Assembly (NCBI RefSeq): GCF_964204645.1
Contig: NC_134032.1
Span: 3,312,916-3,376,915 of the forward strand
DNA: 64,000 nucleotides
Source of the DNA: Tubulanus polymorphus
Taxonomy: Eukaryota > Nemertea > Palaeonemertea > Tubulaniformes > Tubulanidae
Direction of reading: 5' to 3'
Part shown: positions 63,249 to 64,000 of the stretch, in pieces
Layout: every line of letters begins with the position of its first letter
Position numbering within the stretch: position 1 is the first letter of the stretch
Made by a program: the position numbers and the translations under genes
Notes under the pieces: generated by a model
What the model was told of the DNA's origin: nothing
The model's database searches: none
The model's input: the letters and a program-made list of their open reading frames with translations, nothing else

Positions 63249-64000
63249 GTAGATAGTTTTCCAAAAGCTTTCAAATATAATAAATCAATTAAATATAATA
63301 TTCCAGCAATAGATTTTAATAAAGATATTACATATAGAAATAAAGTTTTAGATTCATTAACTAATTTAGAAATTTATGTTACTGAAACTAATAATTTTAA
63401 TGCAAAGATGGAAAATATATTTCATGTATATTTAATTAATTTTTAAAAATTGAAAGATGAAAAACAATGGTTATTAAAATCTAATATGAAGTATTGGCAG
63501 AATCAATTAAATTTTGCTGTTTATTGTTCAACAACAGGTTGTGGAATTAGTTGGAATGATCATTTGAATAATTCTTAATATAAATTAATTCAAAGTTTAT
63601 TTAGATTTCATACATACTTTCAAATAAGAATAATATTAAATGAATTAGAGTGCGCTTTACCAGGATCTAGGTATTTTAAAGAATTAGATAATGATATTAA
63701 TTTATCGAAGTTTTATAAAATTTGCAATGAATTTAATATAGATATAAATAATTCTGATTTTAGAACAAAAATTGGAACAATAAGATCACTTCCTTGCCCT
63801 GAAAATGTTGCAGCATATTGTGCACTTCCCATACCATCTAATAGTTTTTATAATATCTATAATAATAAATTAGGTTATGGTAAAATAGAAACAAAGGATT
63901 TAGAAACATTAAATTTCAATAAATTACCGAAATTTTATGATAATTTAAAACAAGAAAACAATAATGGTTGGGTTTATTTTATTTTAGAAAATAGTGAAGG
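63246..64000 (+). pseudogene. larger virion-type protein (major capsid candidate), broken and cut by window end
   Basis: Open from 63,246 to TAA at 63,444, continuing in the same frame after it to TAA at 63,576, then open to the window end. Segments include QWLLKSNMKYWQNQLNFAVY and SLFRFHTYFQIRIILNELEC. Then come ALPGSRYF, ICNEFNIDINNSDFRTK and later NGWVYFILENSEG. The 'YQIRRIL-E-CALPG, CxEFxI...DFR' pattern occurs in large proteins next to the two-helix membrane proteins in animal virus-like elements and is the best candidate here for the major structural protein (inference). Two in-frame TAA codons suggest decay; the remainder is outside the window. Confidence 0.6.

Larger units (their letters stand above)
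56460..64000 (+). mobile_element. endogenous virus-like element (family B polymerase plus virion-type gene cassette), incomplete at window end
   Basis: About 7.5 kb of very AT-rich, gene-dense DNA unlike its surroundings: nine collinear plus-strand reading units separated by 0-29 bp, no introns. Content is a zinc-finger/family B DNA polymerase, an OB-fold-like protein, a vertex-like protein, four small proteins and a larger virion-type protein. This fits Polinton/adintovirus-like and related protein-primed polymerase viruses that integrate into animal genomes. Integrase, packaging ATPase and protease genes are not in the visible part. The polymerase and last gene are broken, the six genes between are intact. 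A polymerase relic of the same family lies at 3.25-6.07 kb. Confidence 0.87.

Noticed and set aside
56647-63578. Reassignment of TAA to a sense codon in the virus-like element
   Set aside because: Four genes (60,977; 61,749; 62,106; 62,795) and the polymerase itself end at TAA with sensible lengths, and frameshifts also occur, so decay is simpler.
56460-64000. Bacterial or organellar contamination
   Set aside because: The polymerase is of animal virus-like type, a homologous relic is embedded in host DNA at 3-6 kb, and the block joins GPCR-bearing host sequence without a break.

Overview
The window looks like nuclear DNA of a bilaterian marine invertebrate, most likely a lophotrochozoan. The reasons are intronless rhodopsin-family receptors, spliced genes with GT-AG introns, tRNA-derived SINEs, LINEs, an LTR-element remnant, a Harbinger transposon and MITEs, with no bacterial operons outside one AT-rich block. 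Species cannot be named from sequence alone.

Layout. 0.1-3.25 kb: a PIF/Harbinger transposon with 23-bp terminal inverted repeats, a decayed nuclease gene (+) and a decayed Myb/SANT gene (-). 3.25-6.07 kb: a broken minus-strand copy of a virus-type family B DNA polymerase. It carries an intein-like Hint and LAGLIDADG homing-endonuclease remnant exactly at the catalytic YFDTDS motif. 6.5-18.3 kb: SINEs, a spliced RecQ-like helicase pseudogene (+) facing a DUF6589-type pseudogene (-), then a 2,727-bp tandem duplication that is almost perfect. 19.3-39.5 kb: three intact single-exon class A GPCR genes, one frameshifted one and one fragment, separated by SINEs, a LINE, a MITE, a repeat with CTCF-like motifs, and long non-coding stretches. 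39.5-42.3 kb: a 5' piece of an LTR retrotransposon and a decayed LINE. 44.2-48.2 kb: a multi-exon minus-strand gene for a probable secreted CAP-like protein with a Cys-rich module and a Thr/Pro-rich tail. 49.6-55.4 kb: two more GPCR pseudogenes and an AT-rich satellite.

From about 56.46 kb to the window end lies a strongly AT-rich virus-like element, all on the plus strand. It encodes a C2H2 zinc-finger/family B polymerase (broken), a small OB-fold-like protein, a vertex/penton-like protein, four small proteins (three with membrane segments) and the start of a larger, broken virion-type protein that runs off the edge. Intergenic gaps are 0-29 bp. Start codons sit in two kinds of context. The polymerase and OB-like genes share a long motif ending TTAAAATGGA, whereas every following gene starts at ATAAATG, which resembles a poxvirus late promoter. 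The polymerase copies at 4 kb and 57-60 kb are homologous: the first carries the intein, the second has an empty, intact site.

The most notable items are this intein-positive/intein-negative pair in an animal genome, the compact virus-like cassette with its two start-motif classes, the RecQ/DUF6589 pair, the fresh tandem duplication and the cluster of seven GPCR units in varied stages of decay.
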